From the NCBI GenBank assembly GCA_016710645.1, contig JADJVI010000027.1:1-64000 (forward strand): DNA of 64,000 nt, written 5' to 3'. Every line of letters starts with the position of its first letter. The stretch's first letter is position 1. Under the pieces are notes generated by a model. It was not told the origin of the DNA. It saw only the letters and a program-made list of their open reading frames with translations, and did no database searches. A program made the translations under genes and the position numbers. This stretch comes from Actinomycetales bacterium. GTDB taxonomy: Bacteria; Actinomycetota; Actinomycetes; Actinomycetales; Dermatophilaceae. Shown here one piece after another: positions 10,787-19,889 of this stretch.

Positions 10787-11712
10787 CCGGCTCGGCCGCG
10801 ATGCGCTCTGGCGCCCGCACGCTCGTCATGGGCGTGGTCAACGTGACCCCCGACTCGTTCAGCGACGGTGGGGCCTTTCTGGCGCCCGATGCGGCGGTCG
10901 CGCACGGCATACGGCTGGTGTCCGAGGGAGCCGACCTGCTCGACGTCGGGGGCGAGTCCACTCGCCCAGGTGCGGTGCGGCCCTCTCTCGATGAGGAACT
11001 GGCTCGGGTCGTGCCCGTCGTGGCGGCCCTGGCTGCTGCCGCTCCCGACACGGTGATCTCGGTCGACACGATGCGGGCGCCGGTCGCCGAGGCCGCGGTC
11101 GCCGCGGGTGCCCGCATCGTCAACGACGTGAGCGGCGGGCTGGCCGACCCGGCGATGCTGCCGCTGGTGGCCCGGCTCGGGGTGGGCTACATCGCGATGC
11201 ACTGGCGCGGCCACAGCGCCGACATGCAGACCCGCGCGGTCTACGGCGACGTGGTGGCAGAGGTATGCCGTGAACTTGCCGGCCGCCGCGACGCTGCCCT
11301 GGCGGCGGGGATCGCTCCCGACCGGCTCGTCCTCGACCCCGGCCTGGGCTTCGCCAAACTGCCGGAACACAACTGGGCGCTCACCGCCCACCTCGACGAG
11401 GTCATCGCGCTCGGACATCCCGTTCTGTATGCCGCCTCGCGCAAGGGCTTCCTCGGCAAGGTTGGCCGCCTCCCCAGCGCCGACCCGCGGCCGGCGGATG
11501 CCCGTGACGTCGCTACCGCAGCCACCAGCGTCCTGGCCGCTCAGGCGGGGGTATGGGCGGTGCGGGTGCACGACGTGCGGGGGACCCGCGACGCCCTCGA
11601 CGTGGTGGAGGCGACCCGAGCCGCTGGGGCTGCCCCCGATCAGAGCCAGGAACGACTGTTCTTTCATCCGCGCTTCTTCTTGCACGGCCCGAAGCCGGGT
11701 GAGCGCGGATGA
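10783..11712 (+). CDS. folP: Dihydropteroate synthase
   Basis: A 309-residue TIM-barrel enzyme joining p-aminobenzoate to 6-hydroxymethyl-dihydropterin diphosphate; it is the sulfonamide target. Signature 1 is MGVVNVTPDSFSDGG, signature 2 is GADLLDVGGESTRPGA, and the C-terminal SRKGFLGK and DVATAATS loops are present. GTG 10783 overlaps the folE stop and has GGGGG just upstream; ATG 10801 is possible but would lose the coupling. The stop region overlaps the start of folBK (ATGA at 11709-11712). Confidence 0.96.
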   Translation: MTGSAAMRSGARTLVMGVVNVTPDSFSDGGAFLAPDAAVAHGIRLVSEGADLLDVGGESTRPGAVRPSLDEELARVVPVVAALAAAAPDTVISVDTMRAPVAEAAVAAGARIVNDVSGGLADPAMLPLVARLGVGYIAMHWRGHSADMQTRAVYGDVVAEVCRELAGRRDAALAAGIAPDRLVLDPGLGFAKLPEHNWALTAHLDEVIALGHPVLYAASRKGFLGKVGRLPSADPRPADARDVATAATSVLAAQAGVWAVRVHDVRGTRDALDVVEATRAAGAAPDQSQERLFFHPRFFLHGPKPGERG

Positions 11713-12656
11713 GCGGCGACACCGCGTACCCGATGGATCGGATCGAGATCTCGGGCGTGACCGCGACCGGCTACCACGGGGTGTTCGAGCACGAGAAGCG
11801 CGACGGGCAGCCCTTCGTCGTCGACGTGGTGCTGACCGTCGACCTGCGGCGGGCCGGTCGCAGTGATGCGCTCGTGGACACGATCAACTACGGCGAGGTG
11901 GCCGCCGACGTGGTGCGCCGGATCGAGGGTGAGCCGTTCGACCTCATCGAGCGCCTCGCCGAGGTTATCGCCGGCGATGCCCTCGCGCGGCCCCTGGTGC
12001 AGGCCGTCGAAGTCGCGGTGCACAAGCCGCAGGCCCCCGTCGGGGTGCCGTTCGGCGATGTCGTCGTGCGGATGACCCGGCGTCGCCCGGTGCCTGTCGT
12101 CATCGCGCTCGGGGCCAACCTCGGCGACCCGTTACGGACCTTGGCCGCCGCGGTGGGGGACTTGCGCGGCATACCGGGGCTGACGGTCACCGCCATCTCG
12201 CCGCTGGTCGAGTCCGACCCGGTCGGGGGACCGGATCAACCGGCCTACCTCAACGCCGTCGCTCTCGGCACGTGGGACGGGCCGCCCACGGCGCTGTTGC
12301 GAGCGTTGCATCGGATCGAGTCCGATCACCGGAGAACCCGCGAAATCCGTTGGGGCGCAAGGACATTAGATCTCGACCTGATCCAGTTCGGGGCGCCCGG
12401 GGGCACCGACGAGGTGCTGTCGAGCGACAGCTCCACAACAGCCCCGCTGCTGCCGCACCCGCGGGCGCACGAGCGGGCCTTCGTGCTGGCCCCGTGGGCC
12501 GCGGTCGACCCGTCAGCCACGCTCCGGCTGGGCCACCGATTCGCCGACGAGATTGCTGCGGTCGGCGATCTGCTGTCCGCGCTGTCGGCTGCCGCGCGCG
12601 CCGGGGTGCGACCCGGGCCGGGCTGGCCGGTCGAGGCAGGTGGATCGACGTGGTGA
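11709..12656 (+). CDS. folB-folK: Bifunctional dihydroneopterin aldolase / HPPK (FolB-FolK fusion)
   Basis: One 315-residue frame carries two folate enzymes. Residues about 9-122 are FolB (GYHGVFEHEKRDGQPF and the catalytic-loop VHKPQAPVG), which splits dihydroneopterin to 6-hydroxymethyl-dihydropterin. Residues about 128-290 are FolK (ALGANLGD at the start, then RIESDHRRTREIRWGARTLD with the ATP- and pterin-binding residues), which pyrophosphorylates that product. It fills the steps between folE and folP, its upstream neighbours. The two domains are often separate genes; here no stop separates them. Its stop overlaps the next gene (GTGA). Confidence 0.94.
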   Translation: MSGDTAYPMDRIEISGVTATGYHGVFEHEKRDGQPFVVDVVLTVDLRRAGRSDALVDTINYGEVAADVVRRIEGEPFDLIERLAEVIAGDALARPLVQAVEVAVHKPQAPVGVPFGDVVVRMTRRRPVPVVIALGANLGDPLRTLAAAVGDLRGIPGLTVTAISPLVESDPVGGPDQPAYLNAVALGTWDGPPTALLRALHRIESDHRRTREIRWGARTLDLDLIQFGAPGGTDEVLSSDSSTTAPLLPHPRAHERAFVLAPWAAVDPSATLRLGHRFADEIAAVGDLLSALSAAARAGVRPGPGWPVEAGGSTW

Positions 12657-13153
12657 GTGCCAAGGGGGTGCGCCCGCAGACTCTCGTGACGATTGCCCTC
12701 GTCGTCGGCGTCCTCGGGTGGCTGCTGCTGCGCCTCACCGGAGGGTCGCAGTCGTTGCCCACCGCGGGTTGGTCGGGCGTGGTGCTGCTGGCGTTCATGG
12801 CGGCAGGGGTCTACTGGGCCGGAGTGCCGGTGCAGAAGATGCGCGAAGGCTCGGCTGACAAGCCGATCTCACCGCTGCGGGCCGCTCGCACCCTCGTGCT
12901 GGCTCAGGCGGCCGCGCTCGCGGGGTCGGCTCTGGTGGGCTGGTATGCCGCGCAGGCCCTGCTGCTGTTGCCCGACCTCGACATCGAATCGCAGCGAGCC
13001 CGGTTGTGGGTCATGCTCGGCCACTTGGTCGTCACGGTGCTGCTGGTCATCGCGGGGATGATCACCCAACGCAAGTGTCGGGTCGACCCGCCGACCGGCC
13101 CGACTGCCAACGGTCTGCCCAACCCCACCGACGGAGCGCCGGCCGGAGCCTGA
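12653..13153 (+). CDS. DUF3180 family membrane protein
   Basis: A 166-residue integral membrane protein with four hydrophobic segments (about residues 9-28, 36-55, 79-102, 118-138) and a Pro-rich cytoplasmic tail. DUF3180 proteins habitually follow folK in actinobacteria, as here, but no function is known; a link to folate is only by position. The GTG at 12653 forms a GTGA overlap with the folBK stop; GTG 12650 is equally in frame and would add one residue. It ends 1 base before the convergent stop of the next gene. Confidence 0.88.
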   Translation: MSAKGVRPQTLVTIALVVGVLGWLLLRLTGGSQSLPTAGWSGVVLLAFMAAGVYWAGVPVQKMREGSADKPISPLRAARTLVLAQAAALAGSALVGWYAAQALLLLPDLDIESQRARLWVMLGHLVVTVLLVIAGMITQRKCRVDPPTGPTANGLPNPTDGAPAGA

Positions 13154-13154
13154 G

Positions 13155-13919
13155 CTACTGGTAGACGTCGCCGCCGATCCGGCCCATGGTCGCGGTGACC
13201 ATGCCGCCGGCGACCCAGTTCGGCCCGGCGTGGACGTACTTCATCTTGGCCATCGCCGCGGTGATCGCGCGGTAGCGCTCGTCGGGAGTGCCGGCATACC
13301 AGAAGTAGAGGGTCTCGTCGTCGGCCAGCTTGCTCGCGCAGGCGACGGCGGCCGGGGTCGACCCGCTCGCCGGGATGGTGATCGGCGTGACGTTGTCGCG
13401 ACACTGGACGGCGGCCGGCAGGTCGGTGAGAGACCGAATGAGCCGCCAGTCGATCGCCGACGCGGAGGTGGACTTGATCGCCGGGAGTGTGCCGAGCGTG
13501 CTGGTGGCCGCTGCAGTGGGCGGCGGCGCGACGACGCTCGGGGTGACGATCGCCGTCGTGCTCGGGGCCGGGGCGGGTGCGGTCAGTCGGGCCAGGGCGA
13601 AGGCCAGCCCGGCCACGATCACGAGGGCGCCGAGGACGGCCACCAGGCGGCGGCGCCGATAGACCGCCGAGACAGGGGGCGGGGCTGCCGTCGAGGGCCG
13701 CGTGGGCCGCGGGCGGCGGGACGGGTATGCCGTGCCCGTGGCCGCTGCGTTCTTGGCTGACGTCCTCGGGCCGGTGGCTGCCTTGGGCGCGGCTCCCTTG
13801 GGCTTGGCTGCCTTGGCCGTCGCCTCAGCCCGACCTCGGGGAGGCCGGCCGACCCCGGCAGCCTGCGGCGTGCGTCCCCCCGGACGGGGCGCACGCGCAG
13901 GTGGCTGACGGTCGGTCAC
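13155..13919 (-). CDS. Single-pass membrane protein of unknown function
   Basis: A 254-residue protein I do not recognise. Residues 1-85 are a basic, Pro/Ala/Lys-rich tail with no obvious fold. One transmembrane segment (about 90-112, LVAVLGALVIVAGLAFALA) is followed by a Pro/Thr-rich linker and a compact outer domain ending DVYQ with two cysteines (CRDN and ACASK) that could pair. A GTG start at 13917-13919 overlaps the stop of the upstream NuoD-like gene (GTGA), so the two are translationally coupled; a longer frame reaching 14306 lies in the NuoD-like gene and is not the real start. The outer domain is the only part likely to have a specific function. Confidence 0.75.
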   Translation of the reverse strand: MTDRQPPARAPRPGGRTPQAAGVGRPPRGRAEATAKAAKPKGAAPKAATGPRTSAKNAAATGTAYPSRRPRPTRPSTAAPPPVSAVYRRRRLVAVLGALVIVAGLAFALARLTAPAPAPSTTAIVTPSVVAPPPTAAATSTLGTLPAIKSTSASAIDWRLIRSLTDLPAAVQCRDNVTPITIPASGSTPAAVACASKLADDETLYFWYAGTPDERYRAITAAMAKMKYVHAGPNWVAGGMVTATMGRIGGDVYQ

Positions 13920-15058
13920 TTGTCCAGATCCCCCATGACGAACGGCACAGACGCCACGACGGTGGCGAGGTCGGTCACCATTGTCCCTGGCAGCAGCGCC
14001 GACAGGGCCGCGACATTCCCGAACGATGGCGTCCGCAACGCCAACCGCCATGGCTGCGGTCCGCCGCGGGATACCAGCAGCGCCCCGGCTCGCCCGAGCG
14101 GCGACTCGGTGACGGCATACCACTGGCCTTCCGGCACCCGCACGACCTTGGGCAGGCGCACGTTGACCGGTCCGGGGGTGAGTCGGTCGAGGCAGGCGGT
14201 GACCAGCTCGACGGAGACCCCGATCTCGTCCAGCAGCACGGCATACCGGGCAGCGACGTCGCCGGTGGCGCGCTGCAGGACGCGCCCGGGCCAGTCCGGC
14301 CCCCACACCTGCGCGTAGCCGGCATACGGGTCGTCGGCGCGGACGTCGCGCGCCAGGCCGGAGGCACGCGCCAAGGGACCGCTGGCCCCGAACCCCGCAG
14401 CGTCCGCCCGGGATAGCACCCCGAGGTCGGCGTGCCGCGGGGTCAGGTCGGCGAAGGCCGTTGTGAGAGAAGGTAGTTCGCTGCTGACAACACCGCAGGT
14501 ATGCCGTGCGCTCGCCTCCCAGCCCGCCGGCGCGTCCTCACGCAATCCGCCCAGGCGCACCAGCATGGGGTGCATCCGGGAGCCGGCGATGTCCTCGACG
14601 AGCTGCAGCACGGCCTCGCGGGAGGTGAGCGTGGACGGCCCACCAGGTGCGGCGCCGAGGAAGACCAGGTGGCTGTGGATCCGGTCGAGTTCGGCGAGGA
14701 TCGTGCGGAGCGAGACGGCCCGCTCGGGCGGTTCGAGGCCCAGGGCTTCCTCGGTGACGCGGGCGATGGTGAGTTCGCCGGCGAAACCGCCCAGCCAGTC
14801 GTGCCGGTTGGCCAGAGCCAGGATCTGGCGGTAGTCACGCACTTCGAAGAGCTTCTCCGCACCGCGGTGCAGCAGGCCGCCGAGGGGATCGGCGGCGACG
14901 ATACGGCCATCGCCATCGAGGTCGAGGGCGATCCGCAGCGATCCGTGGCCGGCCGGATGCCCGGCGGGCAGGTCGAGCGTCAGCACCTCCGAACCACTGG
15001 CCAACGCCACCGGACCCGTGGCGGCCAGAACGCGCGTGGGGACGGGTGCGGACGGCAT
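13916..15058 (-). CDS. Stand-alone NuoD-like (complex I 49-kDa / hydrogenase large subunit fold) protein
   Basis: A 380-residue protein related to NADH-quinone oxidoreductase subunit D. It aligns by eye with NuoD in the N-terminal region HRGAEKLFEVRDYRQ..., in ELDRIHSHLVFLG, and at the end in RTPSFGNVAALSALLPG and VMGDLDK. No other Nuo subunit lies nearby, so it is not part of a normal complex I operon. I infer a paralogue with a changed role, perhaps working with the membrane protein encoded by the coupled downstream gene. The ATG at 15056-15058 lies in a GGCATAC motif copy. The gene diverges from the P450 with only 48 bases between starts. Confidence 0.8.
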   Translation of the reverse strand: MPSAPVPTRVLAATGPVALASGSEVLTLDLPAGHPAGHGSLRIALDLDGDGRIVAADPLGGLLHRGAEKLFEVRDYRQILALANRHDWLGGFAGELTIARVTEEALGLEPPERAVSLRTILAELDRIHSHLVFLGAAPGGPSTLTSREAVLQLVEDIAGSRMHPMLVRLGGLREDAPAGWEASARHTCGVVSSELPSLTTAFADLTPRHADLGVLSRADAAGFGASGPLARASGLARDVRADDPYAGYAQVWGPDWPGRVLQRATGDVAARYAVLLDEIGVSVELVTACLDRLTPGPVNVRLPKVVRVPEGQWYAVTESPLGRAGALLVSRGGPQPWRLALRTPSFGNVAALSALLPGTMVTDLATVVASVPFVMGDLDK

Positions 15059-15106
15059 ACCGGCCAGTGTGCCCCAGCGGGCGAGCTCTCCCGTTACTGT
15101 GACGCG

Positions 15107-16459
15107 ATGCCGACCACACCCGCCGCCCCCGACGTCGCAGCCGTGCTGGACCTCAGCGCGCCGGAGGTGCTCGACGATCCCTATCCCGCGCTCGCGGCTG
15201 CCCGCGCGATCGCCCCGGTCGGCTGGCACTCGGGGCTGGAGTGCTACCTGGTGACCAGCCACGCCGGGTGCAATGCGGTGCTGCGGGACCGTTCGCTGGG
15301 GCGGATCTTCCGCGACCGCGAGCCCGAGAGCGAATGGGGCACCTTCAACTGGCTGCACGCCGACTCGATCCTCGACAGTGAGCCGCCCAAGCACACCCGG
15401 CTGCGACGGCTCATCGCCGGGGCCTTCGGGCGCGGGCACGTCGCGCGTCTCGGTCCTCGCATCGCCGAGCTGACCTCGACGCTGCTGGACGACTGCGCCG
15501 CGCGCATCGAGGCCGACGGTGAGGTCGACCTCATCGAGCACCTCGCCGAGCCGCTGCCCGTGCTCGTCATCGCCGAGTTGCTCGGGTTCCCCGAGGAAGA
15601 CGTGCACCTGCTGCGGCCGTGGTCGCAGGCGATCGTGCGGATGTACGAGATGACGCGCACCCGGGAGGACGACCTGGCCGCGCAGCAGGCATGTGGGGAG
15701 TTCGCGGCCTACGTGCAGGAGCTCGCGACCCACCGCGCCGCGCACCCGGGGGAGGACCTGCTCTCCGACCTGGTCGCCGCGCGGGACGGTTACGATCGGC
15801 TCTCCAACCGCGAGCTGGTCGCGACCGCGGTGCTGCTGCTCAACGCGGGGCACGAGGCGACGGTCAACGGGTTCGGCAACGGGATGGGCTCGTGGCTGCC
15901 CAGCCCGTCCTATCGCCGGTATGCCCTGTCCCGCCCGTCTGTGGGTCTCTCCGAGGGCCCGTCCGAGAGCCCGTCCGAGGGTGGGGGTGACCTAGGGCTG
16001 GACATCGCGCTGCTGGTCGAAGAGATGCTGCGCCACGACTCGCCCTCGCAACTATTCGAGCGCACGGCGACCCAGGACACCGTCATCGAGGGGGTGTCCT
16101 TGCGTGCTGGGGACCGGGTGGCCGTGCTCCTGGGCGCCGCCAACCGCGACCCGCTGGTGTTCGACGCGCCCGACGACTTCCGCCCTGACCGTGACCCGAA
16201 CCCACAGCTGTCCTTCGGGGCGGGGATCCATTTTTGCGTGGGTGCCCCGCTCGCCCGGTTGGAGCTGTCGACCTCGCTGACCGCTGTGATGCGACGCTGG
16301 CCGCAGTTGCACGTCGTGCGGGCCACACGGCGGCCGACCTTTGTGCTGCGGGGGTACGAGCACCTGGTCGTCGCCCCGGGGCTCAATGGGCCCGGGGGGG
16401 CCGTCGGGTGCCGTGCAGCACTGAACTGCCGACGACGGGGACACGGCAACCGGGAGTAG
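15107..16459 (+). CDS. Cytochrome P450
   Basis: A 450-residue soluble bacterial P450. The haem-binding loop is FGAGIHFCVGAPLAR with the Cys ligand, the I-helix motif is NAGHEAT (about residues 250-256), and the K-helix ExxR is EEMLR. A Ser/Pro/Gly-rich insertion of about 35 residues (GLSEGPSESPSEGGG) sits between I-helix and K-helix, longer than usual there. The C-terminal tail after VAPGL is unusually basic and may be a run-on. No ferredoxin or reductase gene is adjacent, so redox partners must come from elsewhere. Substrate unknown. The preferred start ATG 15107 gives a normal N-terminus; the open frame further upstream is antisense to the NuoD-like gene. Confidence 0.93.
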   Translation: MPTTPAAPDVAAVLDLSAPEVLDDPYPALAAARAIAPVGWHSGLECYLVTSHAGCNAVLRDRSLGRIFRDREPESEWGTFNWLHADSILDSEPPKHTRLRRLIAGAFGRGHVARLGPRIAELTSTLLDDCAARIEADGEVDLIEHLAEPLPVLVIAELLGFPEEDVHLLRPWSQAIVRMYEMTRTREDDLAAQQACGEFAAYVQELATHRAAHPGEDLLSDLVAARDGYDRLSNRELVATAVLLLNAGHEATVNGFGNGMGSWLPSPSYRRYALSRPSVGLSEGPSESPSEGGGDLGLDIALLVEEMLRHDSPSQLFERTATQDTVIEGVSLRAGDRVAVLLGAANRDPLVFDAPDDFRPDRDPNPQLSFGAGIHFCVGAPLARLELSTSLTAVMRRWPQLHVVRATRRPTFVLRGYEHLVVAPGLNGPGGAVGCRAALNCRRRGHGNRE

Positions 16460-16469
16460 GTTCGGAGTC

Positions 16470-17237
16470 ATGAGCGGCTCGGCGGACGGTGACCTCACGC
16501 CTCGCCTGCGCGTGGGCCTGGTGGGAGCCGGTCGCGCGGGTGTGGTGCTCGGCGCCGCTCTGGAGCGGGTCGGGCATCGGGTCGTCGCTGTGTCGGCCGT
16601 GAGCGACATCTCCCGGGAGCGAGCAGCGATGTCGTTGCCGCACAGCGATATTCGTGACGCCGCCGATGTCGTCAAGGACGTCGATCTCGTGCTGATTGCC
16701 GTCCCAGACGATGAGCTGCCCGACCTGGTAAGTGGCTTGGCCGCGACCGGCTCGCTGCACCCAGGTCAAATCCTCGTGCACACCAGCCCGGCCGTTGGCA
16801 TCTCGGTCCTTGAGCCGGCTGTCTCGGCCGATGTGTTGCCGCTGGCGATCCATCCAGCCGTCACTCTCGGCGGACGACCCTCTGACGTCGACCGGCTGCG
16901 CGGCGCGGTCTTTGCCGTGACCACGCTCCGCTCGCTACGCCCGCTGGGGGAGGCTCTGGTCATCGAGATGGGCGGCGAACCGGTATGGGTCGAAGAGGAA
17001 GACCGACCCGCGTATGCCGCCGCGCTGGCCGCCGTGCGTGAGGGCATGCTCGGGGTGCTCGGCGCAGCCGGACGGGTGCTGAGCGACTGCGGCATACCAA
17101 ATCCCACGCTAGTGCTGGCCCCACTCGTGTCGGCGACCGCGGAAGAAGCCTGGTCTGGCAGTAGCGTTGCCCGCGGCTTGTCGCCGCACACCGATCCCAG
17201 CGAGCTGCCTGGCAGCGATCCGGAGGAACCCCAGTGA
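16470..17237 (+). CDS. Rossmann-fold DUF2520 protein, apparently C-terminally truncated
   Basis: A 255-residue NAD(P)-binding protein. The dinucleotide-binding start VGLVGAGRAGVVLGAALERVGH and the segment PLAIHPAVTLGGRPSD are typical of the Rossmann/DUF2520 family, in which members are usually about 290-310 residues. Here the usual C-terminal helical part with its 'GPVARGD'-like motif is degenerate (SSVARGLSPHTD) and stops early. In relatives this gene normally precedes panC, which is missing here: the stop overlaps nadB directly (GTGA). I infer that a deletion removed the end of this gene and panC. Activity is uncertain. Confidence 0.8.
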   Translation: MSGSADGDLTPRLRVGLVGAGRAGVVLGAALERVGHRVVAVSAVSDISRERAAMSLPHSDIRDAADVVKDVDLVLIAVPDDELPDLVSGLAATGSLHPGQILVHTSPAVGISVLEPAVSADVLPLAIHPAVTLGGRPSDVDRLRGAVFAVTTLRSLRPLGEALVIEMGGEPVWVEEEDRPAYAAALAAVREGMLGVLGAAGRVLSDCGIPNPTLVLAPLVSATAEEAWSGSSVARGLSPHTDPSELPGSDPEEPQ

Positions 17238-18928
17238 GCACCGCTTTGACCATCCCGCGTTGGCTCGCGGCGCCGCCGCCGGGATGGACGACGACTGCTG
17301 ATGTCGTCGTGGTGGGTTCCGGCATCGCCGGGCTCACCGCTGCGCTGCGGCTGCGCGAGCAGGGCGCCACGGTCCTGCTGGTGACCAAGACCCTGCTCAA
17401 CGAAGGCTCGACGGCCTGGGCGCAGGGTGGCATTGCCGCAGCCATGGACGATGAGGACTCGCCCGACCAGCACTTGCACGACACGCTCGTGGCTGGCGTG
17501 GGGTTGTGTGACGTCGACGCCGTGACCGCGCTGGTCAACGAAGGCCCCACGCGAGTGCGTGAGTTGGTCGCTCTCGGAGCAAATTTCGACCGCGGGAGCA
17601 ACGGCGAGATCAGCCTGACCCGAGAGGGCGGCCACCACCGCGACCGGATCCTGCACGCCGGCGGTGACGCCACCGGCAAGGAGATCAGCCGGGCGTTGAT
17701 CGAGGCTCTGCACCGCGTCAAGGACGACCCGGGCATCGAAGTCATCGAGCACGCGCTCGTCGTCGACCTGCTCCAGGACGTCGACGGTCGGGTCTGTGGG
17801 GCCACTATCCACGTCATCGGCGAGGGCCAGATCGACGGCGTCGGCGCGGTCCACTGCCGCGCGGTTGTGCTCGCCACTGGCGGGCTGGGCCAGATCTACG
17901 CCTCGACGACCAACCCGCCGGTCGCCACGGGTGACGGCATGGCCATCGCCTTGCGAGCCGGGGCGGTCATCGCCGACCTGGAGTTCGTGCAGTTCCACCC
18001 GACCGTGCTCTTCCTCGGCGATGACTCGACCGGTCAACAGCCGCTCATCTCCGAGGCGGTGCGCGGCGAGGGCGCCTTCCTCGTCGACAAGGACGGGGTG
18101 CGGTTCATGCAGGGCCAGCACGAGCTGGCCGACCTCGCCCCCCGCGATGTCGTGGCTCGCGCCATCGTCGCGCGGATGGCGCAGACCCACTCCGACCACG
18201 TCTTCCTTGACTGTCGCCACCTGGGCCGGGAGTTCTTGGAGAAGCGCTTCCCGTCGATCGTCGCATCCTGTCGCGAGCACGGGTTCGACATGGCCACCGA
18301 CCTGCTGCCGGTCGCGCCCGCGCAGCATTACGCCAGTGGTGGCGTGCGCACCGATCTCGATGGCCGCTCGTCGCTGCCGGGCCTTTACGCGTGCGGCGAG
18401 TGCTCCTGCACCGGGGTCCACGGCGCCAACCGGCTCGCGTCCAATTCGCTCTTGGAGGGCCTGGTCTTCGCCCACCGCATCGCCGAGGACATCACCCGGC
18501 GGTTTGCCGCGGCGGAATTGCCCTGGACCGAACCGTTGCCCGCGCAGTCAGAGCGCGGCTGTGGCGACTGCACCCTGCTCAAGTCGGGCAACCGCAAGAC
18601 CGTCGAACGGGCCATGACCGCTGGTTCGGGGGTGGTCCGCTCCGCCGACTCGCTCGCCGCCACCGCCGCGCGGCTCGGGGCGTTGGCTGCCGGGGCGGAC
18701 GGGGTCGAGGGCGGTCCGAAGTCCTGGCAGACCACCAACCTGCTCCAGCTTGGCCAAGTGCTCACCCACGTGGCAGCCCTGCGCGAGGAGACCCGCGGCG
18801 GGCACGTGCGCAGCGACTTCCCCGCCCGCGACGACGCGCACTGGCTCGGCCACACGTATGCCGTGCGCGGCACCGACGGTGTCGTTACGACTTCCTTCCA
18901 CCCCACCGCACCTCAGGATCTGTCATGA
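17234..18928 (+). CDS. nadB: L-aspartate oxidase
   Basis: A 564-residue FAD enzyme oxidising L-aspartate to iminoaspartate, the first step of de novo NAD synthesis. The FAD-binding motif VVVGSGIAGLTAALR is near the N-terminus. The substrate region HYASGGVRTDLDGRSSLPGLYACGE, followed by CTGVHGANRLASNSLLEG, is characteristic of NadB rather than the related fumarate reductase subunits. GTG 17234 overlaps the DUF2520 stop, and its own stop overlaps nadC (ATGA). No nadA is visible in the window, so quinolinate synthase must be encoded elsewhere. Confidence 0.96.
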   Translation: MSTALTIPRWLAAPPPGWTTTADVVVVGSGIAGLTAALRLREQGATVLLVTKTLLNEGSTAWAQGGIAAAMDDEDSPDQHLHDTLVAGVGLCDVDAVTALVNEGPTRVRELVALGANFDRGSNGEISLTREGGHHRDRILHAGGDATGKEISRALIEALHRVKDDPGIEVIEHALVVDLLQDVDGRVCGATIHVIGEGQIDGVGAVHCRAVVLATGGLGQIYASTTNPPVATGDGMAIALRAGAVIADLEFVQFHPTVLFLGDDSTGQQPLISEAVRGEGAFLVDKDGVRFMQGQHELADLAPRDVVARAIVARMAQTHSDHVFLDCRHLGREFLEKRFPSIVASCREHGFDMATDLLPVAPAQHYASGGVRTDLDGRSSLPGLYACGECSCTGVHGANRLASNSLLEGLVFAHRIAEDITRRFAAAELPWTEPLPAQSERGCGDCTLLKSGNRKTVERAMTAGSGVVRSADSLAATAARLGALAAGADGVEGGPKSWQTTNLLQLGQVLTHVAALREETRGGHVRSDFPARDDAHWLGHTYAVRGTDGVVTTSFHPTAPQDLS

Positions 18929-19800
18929 CCGACTTGCGCTACCCCGCTGATGACGCCCGCGAGCTGGTCCGGGTGGCTCTGGCTGAAGATCTCGGTCCGA
19001 ACGGGCTCGACGTGACGACCCTGGCGACCATTCCCGCGGACCAGGAGGCCACGGCATACGTGCTCGCGAGGGCCGCAGGCGTTGTAGCCGGTCTGCCCGT
19101 GGTGGCGGAGGTGTTTGCGCAGGTGGCAGCGCTCATCGGCAGCTCCGTGCCCTCGGTCGAGCTGCTCGTCAGCGATGGCGCGGCGGTCGTGCGCGGCGAC
19201 GTGCTGGCGCGGGTGACCGGCCCGATCCGGGTCATTCTCATCGGCGAGCGCACCCTGCTCAACATCGCTAGTCGGCTCTCCGGGGTGGCCACGCACACCC
19301 GGCGGTGGGCCGATCAACTCGCCGGCACCGCCGCGATGGTGCTCGACACGCGCAAGACGACGCCGGGGATGCGGCACCTGGAGAAGTACGCCGTGCGCGC
19401 CGGCGGCGGCACCAACAAGCGCATGGGGCTCTACGACTGCGCGATGATCAAGGACAACCACAAGCTCGCGGCGGGCAGCGTGTCGGCGGCCTACCAGGCG
19501 ATCCGGCGCACCTTCCCAGACGTCGACATCCAGGTCGAGGTGACGACGGTCGCCGAGGCGTTGGAGGCGTATGCCGTGGGCGCCCGGTTCATCATGTGCG
19601 ACAACATGTCGGTTGCGCTGCTGGCCGAGACCGTGGCGGCGTTGCGGGCGCTGGACGAGCCAGTGGAGATCGAAGCGACCGGCGGGCTGACCCTCGAGGT
19701 GGCCCGGGAGTACGCACTGACCGGGGTCGATTATCTCTCGGTCGGCGGGCTCACGCACTCCAGCCCGATCCTCGACATCGCCCTCGACCTCGCCGACTGA
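18925..19800 (+). CDS. nadC: Quinolinate phosphoribosyltransferase (carboxylating)
   Basis: A 291-residue enzyme converting quinolinate and PRPP to nicotinate mononucleotide. Family features are LNIASRLSGVATHTRRW, DTRKTTPGMRHLEKYAVRAGGG, MIKDNH and the C-terminal EATGGLTLE ... GVDYLSVGGLTHS barrel strands that bind phosphate. ATG 18925 overlaps the nadB stop. It is the last gene of the NAD operon; in relatives a type III pantothenate kinase gene commonly follows, but here a palindrome and a DUF559-type gene take that place. Confidence 0.96.
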   Translation: MTDLRYPADDARELVRVALAEDLGPNGLDVTTLATIPADQEATAYVLARAAGVVAGLPVVAEVFAQVAALIGSSVPSVELLVSDGAAVVRGDVLARVTGPIRVILIGERTLLNIASRLSGVATHTRRWADQLAGTAAMVLDTRKTTPGMRHLEKYAVRAGGGTNKRMGLYDCAMIKDNHKLAAGSVSAAYQAIRRTFPDVDIQVEVTTVAEALEAYAVGARFIMCDNMSVALLAETVAALRALDEPVEIEATGGLTLEVAREYALTGVDYLSVGGLTHSSPILDIALDLAD

Positions 19801-19835
19801 TGGCTCTTTAGCGCATCCGTACGCATCACTCGACC

Positions 19836-19889
19836 AGTTTTGGTGTGGCGGATTCGGCGCCAGGGCGCCGAATCCGCCACACCAAAACT
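19836..19889. repeat. 26-bp perfect palindrome, left flank of the DUF559 gene
   Basis: Bases 19836-19861 are the exact reverse complement of 19864-19889 with only a 2-base loop. It can act as a terminator for nadC (stop at 19800) or extrude as a cruciform. One arm (AGTTTTGGTGTGGCGGATTC...) recurs in inverted orientation, with 22 of 25 bases kept, at the end of the next gene (20975-20999), so it is also the left boundary of a repeat-flanked segment. Confidence 0.9.

Noticed and set aside
13916..15058. Part of a complex I (nuo) operon
   Set aside because: No other Nuo subunit is present on either side; neighbours are an unknown membrane protein and a P450.
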